This document shows positions 26,134 through 36,399 of a stretch of 64,000 nucleotides of DNA, piece by piece. The position numbers and the translations under genes were made by a program. A model generated the notes under the pieces. That model saw only the letters and a list, made by a program, of their open reading frames with translations, was not told the origin of the DNA and searched no databases. The first letter of the stretch is position 1; each line of letters starts with the position of its first letter. Source of the stretch: JAAYJT01 sp037445555 (lineage in GTDB: Bacteria > Bacteroidota > Bacteroidia > Bacteroidales > JAAYJT01); the NCBI GenBank assembly GCA_037445555.1, contig JBBIKG010000006.1:1-64000 (forward strand). Reading direction: 5' to 3'.

Positions 26134-27852
26134 TTAGTAACCCGGATTCTGTGAAATCTTGTTGGTTGTTAAGTCAATCTGCGACTGAGGAATCGGCCTG
26201 AGGATATGGTGATCCTGGATGGTTGACTTGCAGGGAATATCCGGTGTAAGGGTCCGTATGCGGCTCATTAGAAGAGGCGTCCCATTTGAAAGCCTGGTGC
26301 GTGCCAGGTCAAACCAGCGCATATACTCTCCGCAAAGCTCACGGCTACGCTCTTCAAGTATGAAGTTGATGCCTGCATCCTTATCCGTAAGGCTCGGAGT
26401 GCTTTCCGTAAGCCTCTTAACAGCCATGGCATTCATCCCATCGCTTCGGGTAGACAGATAGCCTGCACGGGCTCTGATCACGTTAATGAGGCTTCTTGCC
26501 TGTGTTGGATTATTCAGGTACATAGCAGCCTCGGCGGCAATCAGATACGTTTCGGCAAAGCGCCAGATGACGAATGGCCTCACTGAGGCATCGGCTATGG
26601 TTGGCCTGTCGATATCATCATATTTCCGCATCGACGGATACATGGATAGACCTGCACTGCTTGGATTACCCCAGTATTGCGAAGGGGGGAAGATCCGGAG
26701 GGCTTTGGCGTTGCGGAAGGTTTCATACCCCGGCAACCACACGGCGGTATCACCGTTTTTAAAACCCGGTTTTTCAGCATTGGCCTCATCATTTACCAGC
26801 CAAACGGTTTGAAAAGTTTTATCATAGCGTGTGTCATCCGTTCTGTCCTGAAAAACCACTTCGAGCAGGTAGTTTGTCGGTCTGATACGATGCCAGGGGC
26901 GCCCGTTGGGAATGTCACGTATCAATCCCTTGACAATGGCTGAATAATTTGGCCTGAAGAAAAAACTGCTTCGGTTATTCTTATTTCCTGACACATTAGG
27001 GTCCAGGTCATTGAAAGTATTATCCTTGTTTCTTTCGGCAGTGAAGATTATCTCCGGGCTTCCTTCGTTACGTGGTTTATGCACATCGGCAAAATCTTTA
27101 TGGAGTGCCAGACCATAGGTGCCTGCATTATTGATTAGTACCATGGCGTTGTCATAGGCGCTTTGATAGTCGGTGGCTTTCTTGGCAGTTGGATGTGCTG
27201 CCCTTGTAAGGTAGACCTTCGCCAAAAGATAATGAACCGACCCTGCCCAAACCCGTCCTTGCTGAGGCGGTCTCGAGGGAACATCAGGTTTGGCTTCTTC
27301 AAGATCTTTGATGATAGCTTCGTAGATCTGGGCAGCCGGAGTTCTCACAGCCTCGGTAGTCGGAGCATCAATGAATTGAAGGTTAAGCACCAAATCGCCG
27401 TACAACTGCACCATATTGAAATACCATAAAGCTCTCAAAAATTTGGCCTGTGCCACTGCATATTTGGCATCTGCTGCTGACATGCCCGATGTAGGAGCAA
27501 ATTTGATCACTGCATTGGCAGTATTTATTGCTATGTACCCCCAATTCCAGGTAGTACCAACCTGTCCGTTGGTCAACAGTTCGCTATTGCTGTACATATT
27601 TAATCCCTGGCTACCATCAGGACCTCTTTGAAATTCGTCTGTGCCGGCACAGGTCATGCTCATGGCGCTTTCACCGCCATAAAAATAGCGGAGATCAGAA
27701 TAGCAGGAATATAGCGCTGAAAGCACCCCGCTGGGCGATTCCAGGTATTTTGCTGTCAGCAATGATTTTGGTTCTTCTTCGAGTACCTTCGAACAAGAGG
27801 ATATGACCACAAGAACCAAAACAAGTATGAGATTTTTTATAATCTTACTCAT
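26134..27852 (-). CDS. SusD/RagB-family outer-membrane glycan-binding lipoprotein
   Basis: A 572-residue lipoprotein (VVISSCSKVLEEEPKS) of the SusD family. It has the tetratricopeptide-like helical core, for example KYAVAQAKFLRALWYFNMVQ cut as AKFLRALWYFNMVQLYGD, and the C-terminal segment FILEERSRELCGEYMRWFDL. The end HILRPIPQSQIDLTTNKISQNPGY cut as RPIPQSQIDLTTN is standard. It would sit on the SusC barrel and hand over xylooligosaccharides. The gap to SusC is 12 bases. Confidence 0.95.
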   Translation of the reverse strand: MSKIIKNLILVLVLVVISSCSKVLEEEPKSLLTAKYLESPSGVLSALYSCYSDLRYFYGGESAMSMTCAGTDEFQRGPDGSQGLNMYSNSELLTNGQVGTTWNWGYIAINTANAVIKFAPTSGMSAADAKYAVAQAKFLRALWYFNMVQLYGDLVLNLQFIDAPTTEAVRTPAAQIYEAIIKDLEEAKPDVPSRPPQQGRVWAGSVHYLLAKVYLTRAAHPTAKKATDYQSAYDNAMVLINNAGTYGLALHKDFADVHKPRNEGSPEIIFTAERNKDNTFNDLDPNVSGNKNNRSSFFFRPNYSAIVKGLIRDIPNGRPWHRIRPTNYLLEVVFQDRTDDTRYDKTFQTVWLVNDEANAEKPGFKNGDTAVWLPGYETFRNAKALRIFPPSQYWGNPSSAGLSMYPSMRKYDDIDRPTIADASVRPFVIWRFAETYLIAAEAAMYLNNPTQARSLINVIRARAGYLSTRSDGMNAMAVKRLTESTPSLTDKDAGINFILEERSRELCGEYMRWFDLARTRLSNGTPLLMSRIRTLTPDIPCKSTIQDHHILRPIPQSQIDLTTNKISQNPGY

Positions 27853-27864
27853 AGCTTTTATATT

Positions 27865-30800
27865 TTAGAATTTGTAATTGATACCAATAATATATCTCCT
27901 TGTTGGAGGCGTATTTAGGCCGATTTTCAAGGCACGCGCAGGTACGCCTTCGCCGCCCGAAATAGTAGCTCCTGTTCTGTTAGGTTCGGGATCAACCCCT
28001 CCGGCATCCACATAAGGCGAATAGAGCAGGAACGGATCGGCCACAGAAGCAAAAATTCTCAACGAAGATGTTGGGCCCAATACTCTTAGCAATCTTTTGT
28101 CGACCTCGTATCCAAAATTTATACTTCTGATTTTAATGAACGAACCGTCAAAATATCCCAGAACCCCTGTTCTGGCAGCATCAAATGCAGCGTTGGGACG
28201 TGGCATTTCATTGGTGGGATTGGTAGGTGTCCAGTAATCCACTTTTATCTGATTGCGCCTTCCATCCAGACGGTTAACATAGTCGGCTGGCATATGCAGG
28301 GTGCTGATAATCATACCTCCCATACGATAATAACCGACCACGGAAAAGTCAAAGCCCTTAAACCTGAATGTGGATGTTAAGCCACCCTGGTAGTCGGGTT
28401 GACCTGCGCCAAGAATACGCCTGTCGGCATCCGAAATTCTTCCGTCAGGCTCATCGAGGTTTGCACCACCGCCGGCAAAATCAAGCAGCTTGATATCACC
28501 AGGTTTTGCACCAAATTTTGCAGCTTCTTCGGCCTCACTCAGCTGCCAAATTCCTACTTTCACATAATCGTAAATAGCGCTGGTTGGCTGTCCTACAAAC
28601 CATCCGTTTCCTACATCCTTTGTTACCGTCGGATCAGCCAGAGCTACAATTTTTTCGCGGTTCAGGAAGAGGTTGGCATTGACCTCCCACAAGAAGCCAC
28701 CCTGAACTTTAGGGCTTAGAATAATGCCGTTTAACACGAATTCAAGTCCTCTGTTTTCGGTCTTACCCACATTCGTCAACACTGTTCCCGGAACACCGGT
28801 CGATGCTGGCAATTGCTTGCCCAGAAGCAGGTCAAAGGTCTGTTGCATGTAAGCATCAACCGATCCGGAAATCCGACCTTCGAGGAAACCAAAATCCAGA
28901 CCAATGTTAGTGGTTGTTGTATATTCCCAACTAAGCTTTGAGTTTGGCAGGGTGCTGACAAAGTAACCTTTCACACCAGTATCGCCAAAGCTGTAAAATG
29001 TTCCACTCAGTCCTCCAAGCGTACTGTAGGGGTTGACTGATGTATTTGAGGTTTGGCCATATCCGGCACGTAACTTCAGGTTGGAAACAAACCGAAGGTT
29101 TTGCATGAATTTTTCTTTACTGATAATCCAGCCTAAGGCAGCCGCGGGATAATAATGCCATTTATTTCCTGGGGCCAGCCTCGACGAACCGTCAGCGCGC
29201 CCTGTGATGGTCAGAAGGTATTTATCGTCGAATGCATAATTGGCGCGCGCCATATAAGATACAATCCCCCATTTTGAGTAGAAATTGTTGCCGCTGGGTG
29301 CACTGATGCTGCCGGCAAGGAACAGGTTATTATACTGGAGGTAGTTAACAGGGATATTTAATGCATCCACCCTTGATCCTGTAGTTTCTGACTCCTGTAC
29401 ACTGAACATGCCTGTAATGCCAAGACGGTGCTTCTCGCCGAATTGCCTGTCAAAATTGAGCAAGTGTTCCATAGTGTAGGCAAAATTATCCGTGCCCTGC
29501 ACTGTGGCCTGGTTCTGCAGGCCATTGCGGAAAGGAGTGTCAGAACCATAGAAATTATTGTATTTTCCATCGCTCACATCCAACCCGAGATTGAGTCGGT
29601 ATTTCAGGCCGGTAAGGATCTGCAACTCGCCGTAAAGCGTGTTGAATGAAGCAAATCTCCTGTTTTGTTCCTTCCAGCGCGCCTTGTCCTGCAATGTGAG
29701 CGGGCTGTAGTAATCATCCGTATCAAACATGGGTTGCTCACGGATAGTCCCATTCAGATTATATGCTGTGGTCAGGGGCGACAAGCACACCAGCTGGAAC
29801 ATTGGGTTGGCTGATTGGCCGTCGGTAATACCGGCCGAACTCATGGTGGTCAGCCCTATCTTGATTCGCTTGCCACCTCGGCGATCTACTGCAGCACGCA
29901 GACTGTAACGTGTGAATGCAATATGAGGCAGCACGCCGGTTTCACGGTAATAGCCACCCGAAATTGCATACTTGGTTTTACTTGTGCCGGCAGACAATGT
30001 AAGTTCATGATTCGATGTCAATCCGGTTTGGTAAACCAGGTCCTGCCAGTCTGTTTCGCGACCCAGCAGCATCGATTCTTTCTCCACCGGAAGGTAATTT
30101 GTGTACCCGGCAGCCGTTCTCAAGTTGATGAATTCTTCGGCGCTGAATACATTATATTTACGCGCCACTGTCGAAAGTCCCTGATACCCGTTGTAGGAAA
30201 CTTTCAGATCGCCCTCTGTACCTCGTTTGGTAGTAATCAGGATAACTCCATTTGAACCGCGAGATCCGTAAATTACCGTTGCTGATGCATCTTTCAGCAC
30301 TTCGATGGATGCAATGTCATCAGAACTGATGTCATTAAGGCTTCCACCGAACGGAATTCCGTCAACAACAAGGAGGGGATCGTTTGAGGCAGCCAGTGAT
30401 CGGTTTCCTCTGATCCGGATCTGGGTGCTGCCTCCCGGGCGTGTTGAAGTGCTTTGGATTTCAACACCGGCAATTTTACCCTGCAGGGCTCGCGAAATGT
30501 TGGCGGCGGGAACATCCCGGATTTTTGCCACATCCACGCTGGCGATCGACCCTGTGATGTCGCTTTTTCGCTGTGTACCGTAACCGACTACGACAAATTC
30601 ATCGAGGCCAAGCACGTCAGGTTCAAGCACTACGTTGATGATCTGCTGGTTTCTGATAGGAATATTCTTGCTTTTGTAACCAATGTATGAGAAAACCAGC
30701 GTGCCATTGGCAGGTACCTGGAAATTGAAGTTCCCGTCTGTTCCTGTCACTGTTCCGGTAAGCGTTCCTTGAAGCACGACGTTTACCCCTGGCAGATTCT

Positions 30801-30921
30801 CACCTTTTTGATCTTTTACACTTCCTCTAACGGTAATGGTTTGTGCCATTAGGCCTAAAGCAGAGAAAATGAGCGCAAAGAATGTCAATCCTATCGCCTT
30901 TCTTAGGTGTAGTAATTTCAT
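27865..30921 (-). CDS. SusC/RagA-family TonB-dependent oligosaccharide transporter
   Basis: A 1018-residue outer-membrane transporter. After a signal peptide (to about LMAQ) there is a carboxypeptidase-regulatory-like domain (VRGSVKDQKGENLPGVNVVL), the TonB-box region (LDEFVVVGYGTQRK), a plug domain (IRIRGNRSL, PLLVVDGIPFGG) and a 22-strand barrel ending in an aromatic residue (IIGINYKF). The ATG at 30921 is preferred; a TTG at 30945 would place eight residues before the signal peptide. It heads the minus-strand xylan gene cluster, opposite the sensor/regulator gene. No good TAnnTTTG box was found in front of it, in keeping with activator-dependent expression. Confidence 0.95.
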   Translation of the reverse strand: MKLLHLRKAIGLTFFALIFSALGLMAQTITVRGSVKDQKGENLPGVNVVLQGTLTGTVTGTDGNFNFQVPANGTLVFSYIGYKSKNIPIRNQQIINVVLEPDVLGLDEFVVVGYGTQRKSDITGSIASVDVAKIRDVPAANISRALQGKIAGVEIQSTSTRPGGSTQIRIRGNRSLAASNDPLLVVDGIPFGGSLNDISSDDIASIEVLKDASATVIYGSRGSNGVILITTKRGTEGDLKVSYNGYQGLSTVARKYNVFSAEEFINLRTAAGYTNYLPVEKESMLLGRETDWQDLVYQTGLTSNHELTLSAGTSKTKYAISGGYYRETGVLPHIAFTRYSLRAAVDRRGGKRIKIGLTTMSSAGITDGQSANPMFQLVCLSPLTTAYNLNGTIREQPMFDTDDYYSPLTLQDKARWKEQNRRFASFNTLYGELQILTGLKYRLNLGLDVSDGKYNNFYGSDTPFRNGLQNQATVQGTDNFAYTMEHLLNFDRQFGEKHRLGITGMFSVQESETTGSRVDALNIPVNYLQYNNLFLAGSISAPSGNNFYSKWGIVSYMARANYAFDDKYLLTITGRADGSSRLAPGNKWHYYPAAALGWIISKEKFMQNLRFVSNLKLRAGYGQTSNTSVNPYSTLGGLSGTFYSFGDTGVKGYFVSTLPNSKLSWEYTTTTNIGLDFGFLEGRISGSVDAYMQQTFDLLLGKQLPASTGVPGTVLTNVGKTENRGLEFVLNGIILSPKVQGGFLWEVNANLFLNREKIVALADPTVTKDVGNGWFVGQPTSAIYDYVKVGIWQLSEAEEAAKFGAKPGDIKLLDFAGGGANLDEPDGRISDADRRILGAGQPDYQGGLTSTFRFKGFDFSVVGYYRMGGMIISTLHMPADYVNRLDGRRNQIKVDYWTPTNPTNEMPRPNAAFDAARTGVLGYFDGSFIKIRSINFGYEVDKRLLRVLGPTSSLRIFASVADPFLLYSPYVDAGGVDPEPNRTGATISGGEGVPARALKIGLNTPPTRRYIIGINYKF

Positions 30922-31152
30922 TTGTGCATTGTTTTGGTTAGACAATTGGTTGATTAAGACTTTGATAGTATAAAATTACGCAATCGCGATACAGAAATCC
31001 AGAAAATACGTTTCATTGGCTACATCATTCGTTACACAGGTAGTCTGTCTGTTACCTAAATTTTTTTCCCTGTTACATTAGTTAAATATATGTGAAGATA
31101 TTAATATTGCAAAGCCATATAAGATACCCGTGAGTGTAACATATAGACAATA

Positions 31153-34100
31153 ATGTATATGAAAAAATTTTTATTGATTGCATACTTGATTCTTGAAGGT
31201 CACTTTATTGTAGCTCAACCCATCAGATATTTTTCATCAGACAGGGACCTTTCGAGCAGCATGATTACTAAAATTATTCAAGACAGCCGAGGATTTATGT
31301 GGATAGCAACCGAGGACGGGCTCAACAGGTTTGACGGTCTCCGGTTTACCAAATACCGCAATATCCCCAACGACTCCACCACCTTGCTAAGCAATTTTGT
31401 CCGGACCCTATTTTTTGACAGCCGTAGGCGCCTATGGGTTGGGTGTATCAACGGTCTGATGCTCTATGATGATGATAAGGAGTCGTTTCAAGAGGTGATG
31501 CTTTTTCGGGATACCATGCGGTTGAGGCCACATGTGACTTCCATCATCGAATCAGCGAATGGCGACATACTTGTGGGAACCTCTGGTCAGGGCGTGGCAG
31601 TGATTAAACAAGGTTTGAAGACTGGATACACCGATCTTACATTAAGCCGGAAACTCAGCAGCGAGTTTCTTGAATGCCTCTTTGAAGATTATAAAGGCCG
31701 GCTTTGGATCGGAACTGAGAATGAGGGGCTTAACCTTTTTAACCCCGCTACAAACTCAGTAACTGTATTCAGGCACCAGCCCGAAACTTCCAGTTCGCTT
31801 AGTAGCAACTATATAACTGTAATCTGTGAGGACGATCGCCGCAATATTCTGATCGGCACACTTAACGCAGGTATAAACCTATACGATGAAAATGATAGGT
31901 CGTTTAGGCTCCTTCCTATAGTTGAAGGCTTCAAAACAAGCCTTCCTGTCCGGAGTATATATACGGACAGGAAATTCAATATCTGGGTTGGTACTGACGG
32001 ATTAGGACTTTGGTCCTTTAACACTTCAAGCAGGCAACTTGAGCCAAAAAATGTGTCTCTGTCGAGATTCAATGTGAACAAGGCAAAGGTTCATACCATC
32101 ACTGAAGATCATGAAGGAAATATGTGGATGGGTGTTTTTCATAAAGGAGTTGTTCTAATTCCGGGAAAGCCAAACCGATTCAACACAATCACATACCAGC
32201 AATTCGGTCAGAAGGACCTCGGGTCAGGCTGTATCACTGCAATCAGTGAAAGCACTAATGGGAATATCTGGATTGGTACGGATACCGATGGTATCTATAA
32301 CTACAATTTAATTACAGGTAAAATCACCCGGCATCTTGCTGAATTAACTTCAGGATCAGTTTTTTCAAATTCAATAACATCAATTTATTCAGACAGGAGC
32401 GATAACCTTTGGGTAGGCACATCACTCGAAGGTTTTTTCAGATTAAGCGCAAAAACCAATGCAGTGAAGCATTACAAACATAAATTGCTCGACAAAAACA
32501 GCCTTTCAAACGATAAGGTGCAGTGCATTACAATGGACAAAAAAGGCGATTTATGGATTGGCACCAGTGGGGGAGGGCTTAACCGATATAATCCTTCCAC
32601 GGGCAGATTCTGCTGTTATCTGAATGATGCACAGCAACCCGAGAAAAGCATATGCAATAACTGGATCAACGTAGTGTTCTGCGATAGCGATGGACTAATC
32701 TGGATTGGTACCTATAACAGGCTTAGTATCTATGACCCGGTGAAAAACAGTTTTAAAATGCTAAGCACCGCAAACGGTAAGCTTCCCAATAACATAGTAT
32801 ATCACATCACCGAAGACACGGACAAGAAAATCTGGATAGGAACCAACGAGGGCTTGGTTTGTTATGATAAACACCTTGATAAATCAACATTTTATACCAC
32901 AACTCAAGGACTGAGCAATAATGTGGTATGCGCCATACTCGAAGATTCTGACAAACAGCTCTGGATTTCGACGCACCTTGGAATATCGTGCCTCTCACTG
33001 ACCGACAGCACTTTTCAGAATTATTATGTGCATGACGGTTTACAGGCCAATGAGTTCAGGCGCAATTCAGCCCTTAAGTCCCAACAAGGCGATTTATTTT
33101 TCGGGGGAATTAATGGCATCACTTGGTTCGCCCCAGAAACAATTCTACGCGATCACCACCTTCCTGAAGTCTATCTGACCAACCTAGTGCTATACAACAA
33201 AGAGGTTCAGATAGGTGAAACCATTGATAACAGAAAACTGCTCAAAAAAATACTTGATCAAACTGATACCCTGTTTTTGGCCTGGCACCAGAAAAACTTT
33301 AGCATCGAGTTCTCGACTATTGGCTTCAATAACCCTGAACGAATAGCCTACCAATATCGACTTAATGGATTTGAAAAAAACTGGAACACTACGGGTGTGC
33401 TTAACCGCAGGGCTACTTATACCAACCTTGAGCCCGGAAAGTATACCTTCGAAATTCGGGCAACGGATAAAGGGATGTACTCACAACCACGTCAACTTAC
33501 CATAATTATCCGATCGCCCTGGTGGTCTTCAACCTGGTTCAAGGCATTGTATACATTGGCTTTTCTCTTGGTTCTATATCTTGTCTATATGTACCTTCGA
33601 GGAAGGATCAGGCATCGAACCGAATTATTCAAACTCGAACAGCACGAAAAAATTAATGAAGCCAAGCTGCAATTCTTTACAAATATTTCTCACGAAATCC
33701 GAACTCCGCTCACGTTAATTGCAGGCCCGCTTGAAAAGCTCATCATGGATAATAAGGACCCCAAGCTATCGCGAACCTATAACCTTATGCAGCGAAACCT
33801 GGGACGTCTGCTGCGGCTGGTGAACCAGATGCTCGATGTACGCAAACTTGATCAGGGTACTATGATAATTAACTATTCCAAAACAGATCTGATCAGGTTT
33901 GTCACAGACATCATGCAGTCATTTAATTACTTGGCAGAAAAGAAGAATATCTCCTATACCTGTGAATCGGCAACAGGTGAGCTGCCTGTATGGATAGACC
34001 CTGATAATTTTGACAAAGTAATATATAATGTATTATCAAACGCATTTAAGTTCACCCCTGAAAATGGCGAAATAAGGATCGAGATTACAAAAGAAGTGAT

Positions 34101-35277
34101 AGCTGGTGAGCCTGAGAAAAAATTTGCCGCAATAACAGTTACTGACAGCGGCCCCGGAATTCCCGAATATGACCTGGAACAGATTTTTGAACGTTTCTAT
34201 AAAATTGAGAATGACCAGACCAATAATCCTGGCACGGGTATTGGCCTGCACTTATCGCGTTCTTTGATTGAACTGCAGGGAGGTAAAATTTATGCTGAAA
34301 ACCGAAAGGATCGATCCGGCTCCGTTTTTCATATTCTTATCCCTCTGGTCAAGCATCATGTGATTCCAAATTCTCAGATCGTCGAAAGAAAGGTTGAGTT
34401 GTCTATGATAACAGACTTCACCGGGACGGCTGAGAAGACTCCTAGTTTGGTTGATCCGGAATCTGTTGAGCATAAGGGACCAAAACCTCAACGCCGAAGC
34501 GGTGGCACGATACTCATTGCCGACGATGATCTATCAATGCAGGATTACCTGTATGATGAACTGAAGGAATATTTCAATATTGTAGTCTGTTCGAACGGTC
34601 GCGAAGCGCTGGAATGTGTGCTGCAGCACAAGCCCGACCTTATAATAACCGATATAATGATGCCTGTGATGGATGGCATGAGTTTATGCAAAAAGCTCAA
34701 GTCAAACCCAAACACACGTCATCTTCCGGTATTGCTACTTACCGCCATGTCGCGCGATGAAGACAAGATAGCCAGCCTTGAAATCGGTGCCGACGCCTAT
34801 ATGGTGAAACCTTTCAACTCGCAGCTATTAAGGAAGAACATCGATAACCTGCTGAACAATCGGGAACGTATTCGCATAACATATAGTGCAGGCGGGAACT
34901 TGAACGCCGCCGACTCGGCATATTCATCCGCCGATAGTAAACTGATGGATAAGGTTATGATGGTTATCGAAAACCACCTTGCCGATCCAAAGCTTAATGC
35001 CGAATTTTTAAGCTTTGAAGTTGGGATGAGCAGGGTGCACCTGTATCGGCGAATGAAGAAAATAACCGGACAATCGCCAAGCGATTTTATCAAGAAAATA
35101 CGGTTGCAGCGTGCAGCATATCTCTTAAGAGGTCAGGCCGGTTTCATCAAAGAGATCGCTTACGAAACAGGCTTTGTTTCGCTATCCCACTTTTCGCGCT
35201 GCTTTCATGATTATTACGGAATTAATCCCAGCGATTATCAAAAGAAAGCGCAACAGGGTGTATTGGCCGAGGTCTAA
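31153..35277 (+). CDS. Hybrid two-component system sensor/regulator of the xylan locus
   Basis: A 1374-residue one-protein signalling system: signal peptide (about 1-23); two seven-bladed propellers of reg_prop repeats (repeated WIGT motifs, to about 690); a Y_Y_Y domain (about 700-785); one membrane helix (near 795-815); histidine kinase with H847 in FFTNISHEIRTPL; ATPase domain; receiver with phospho-acceptor D1167 in LIITDIMMPVMDG; and an AraC-type DNA-binding domain at the end. It would sense a xylooligosaccharide in the periplasm and activate the SusC operon. It is divergent from SusC, with 231 bases between their start codons. ATG at 31153 and 31159 are both possible starts. Confidence 0.95.
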   Translation: MYMKKFLLIAYLILEGHFIVAQPIRYFSSDRDLSSSMITKIIQDSRGFMWIATEDGLNRFDGLRFTKYRNIPNDSTTLLSNFVRTLFFDSRRRLWVGCINGLMLYDDDKESFQEVMLFRDTMRLRPHVTSIIESANGDILVGTSGQGVAVIKQGLKTGYTDLTLSRKLSSEFLECLFEDYKGRLWIGTENEGLNLFNPATNSVTVFRHQPETSSSLSSNYITVICEDDRRNILIGTLNAGINLYDENDRSFRLLPIVEGFKTSLPVRSIYTDRKFNIWVGTDGLGLWSFNTSSRQLEPKNVSLSRFNVNKAKVHTITEDHEGNMWMGVFHKGVVLIPGKPNRFNTITYQQFGQKDLGSGCITAISESTNGNIWIGTDTDGIYNYNLITGKITRHLAELTSGSVFSNSITSIYSDRSDNLWVGTSLEGFFRLSAKTNAVKHYKHKLLDKNSLSNDKVQCITMDKKGDLWIGTSGGGLNRYNPSTGRFCCYLNDAQQPEKSICNNWINVVFCDSDGLIWIGTYNRLSIYDPVKNSFKMLSTANGKLPNNIVYHITEDTDKKIWIGTNEGLVCYDKHLDKSTFYTTTQGLSNNVVCAILEDSDKQLWISTHLGISCLSLTDSTFQNYYVHDGLQANEFRRNSALKSQQGDLFFGGINGITWFAPETILRDHHLPEVYLTNLVLYNKEVQIGETIDNRKLLKKILDQTDTLFLAWHQKNFSIEFSTIGFNNPERIAYQYRLNGFEKNWNTTGVLNRRATYTNLEPGKYTFEIRATDKGMYSQPRQLTIIIRSPWWSSTWFKALYTLAFLLVLYLVYMYLRGRIRHRTELFKLEQHEKINEAKLQFFTNISHEIRTPLTLIAGPLEKLIMDNKDPKLSRTYNLMQRNLGRLLRLVNQMLDVRKLDQGTMIINYSKTDLIRFVTDIMQSFNYLAEKKNISYTCESATGELPVWIDPDNFDKVIYNVLSNAFKFTPENGEIRIEITKEVIAGEPEKKFAAITVTDSGPGIPEYDLEQIFERFYKIENDQTNNPGTGIGLHLSRSLIELQGGKIYAENRKDRSGSVFHILIPLVKHHVIPNSQIVERKVELSMITDFTGTAEKTPSLVDPESVEHKGPKPQRRSGGTILIADDDLSMQDYLYDELKEYFNIVVCSNGREALECVLQHKPDLIITDIMMPVMDGMSLCKKLKSNPNTRHLPVLLLTAMSRDEDKIASLEIGADAYMVKPFNSQLLRKNIDNLLNNRERIRITYSAGGNLNAADSAYSSADSKLMDKVMMVIENHLADPKLNAEFLSFEVGMSRVHLYRRMKKITGQSPSDFIKKIRLQRAAYLLRGQAGFIKEIAYETGFVSLSHFSRCFHDYYGINPSDYQKKAQQGVLAEV

Positions 35278-35331
35278 TTGATACTTGAAACTTATTCTTC
35301 TAAAATAAAATACTAAAAGAATTTTGTTTTA

Positions 35332-35339
35332 TAGATTTG
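35332..35339 (+). promoter_or_regulatory. Predicted -7 box for the GntR-xylB-xylA-xylE genes
   Basis: TAGATTTG fits TAnnTTTG and lies 44 bases before the GntR start codon. No TTG at the correct distance upstream was found. Just after it, 35347-35371 holds repeated AGAAC units (AACAGAACAGAACACACC), a possible operator. Confidence 0.4.
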
Positions 35340-35382
35340 CATAACCTAACAGAACAGAACACACCAGAACGGTATCCTATAA

Positions 35383-36375
35383 ATGGAATTTATCTTTAAT
35401 ATTGATCCGGCGTCAACTGAATACAGGTTTCAGCAACTTGCAGGCGCGATCATTGATGCCATCAACCGCAATCTCCTGACCGAAGGAGATCTGCTGCCAT
35501 CTGTAAACCAAATGTGTCGCGAGTATCGCCTGTCGCGCGATACAGTATTTAAGGCATATAACGTGCTAAAAACAGGAGGTTTTGTAGAATCTGTTCCCAA
35601 CCGCGGTTATTATGTAGCTAAAACCAATAAGCGGGTATTGCTCTTCCTTGACACCTTCAAGGCCTATAAAGAAGTTCTTTATGCAGCGTTTACAGAGCAC
35701 AAGCCCGATAGTGTGTCACTTGACCTTCATTTTCACCATTACAACATTGAAGTGTTTGAACGAACTATAGCTAACTGCCTGGGCAAATACAGCTATTACG
35801 TAGTTATGAGTTTCGATCACCCCAGGGTTGAGGGAGTTCTGAATCGAATTCCCCCGGACCGGTTACTGCTTATCGACTGGGAAATTCATGGAAGAGATGA
35901 TCACTCGTATGTTCGTCAGGATTTCGGAGCGCCGGTGTATGATAATCTTGCTCTGCACATCGACCTGATCAGGAAATACGATCGCTTCATTTACTTGTAT
36001 CCTGAGTTTACATACCACCCAAAAGTCTCAGTCGTCTATTTTATGCAGTTCATCACTGACTTTAAGGTCAATGGATTTGTGATAGACAGATTTCGTAACT
36101 TCGATGTTCGTAAAGGCGATCTGTATCTGTTAGTGAGCGACAGAACACTTGCCAGTTTTTTTGATCAATGTACTTCGAAAGGACTTGAACCCGGGATAGA
36201 CGCGGGAGTCATTTCGTATAACGAGACTCCCATGAAAAGGTACATCAAGAACGGAGTTACGGTTATATCTACCGATTTTAATCTGTTGGGCAGGGAAGCA
36301 GCTATGTTCATTGCAAGTGGCAACCCAGTGAAAGTGACAGTACCAACAGATCTGATACGCAGGTCGTCAGCTTAA
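35383..36375 (+). CDS. GntR-family transcriptional regulator with sugar-binding-type C-terminus
   Basis: A 330-residue regulator. Residues about 10-78 are a GntR winged helix (GDLLPSVNQMCREYRLSRDT then VFKAYNVLKTGGFVESVPNRG). The remainder resembles periplasmic-binding-protein/LacI-type ligand domains. Directly upstream of xylB, xylA and xylE on the same strand (24-base gap), it probably controls xylose catabolism in response to a sugar or its phosphate. The ligand cannot be told from sequence. It is separate from the sensor/regulator, so the locus appears to have two layers of control: polymer sensing and monosaccharide sensing. Confidence 0.88.
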   Translation: MEFIFNIDPASTEYRFQQLAGAIIDAINRNLLTEGDLLPSVNQMCREYRLSRDTVFKAYNVLKTGGFVESVPNRGYYVAKTNKRVLLFLDTFKAYKEVLYAAFTEHKPDSVSLDLHFHHYNIEVFERTIANCLGKYSYYVVMSFDHPRVEGVLNRIPPDRLLLIDWEIHGRDDHSYVRQDFGAPVYDNLALHIDLIRKYDRFIYLYPEFTYHPKVSVVYFMQFITDFKVNGFVIDRFRNFDVRKGDLYLLVSDRTLASFFDQCTSKGLEPGIDAGVISYNETPMKRYIKNGVTVISTDFNLLGREAAMFIASGNPVKVTVPTDLIRRSSA

Positions 36376-36399
36376 TGCCTAACAATTAATAAATAAGCA

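Noticed and set aside
30922..31152. Promoter for SusC or the sensor/regulator
   Set aside because: No TAnnTTTG box with suitable spacing was found on either strand; activator-dependent promoters are likely but cannot be placed by eye.
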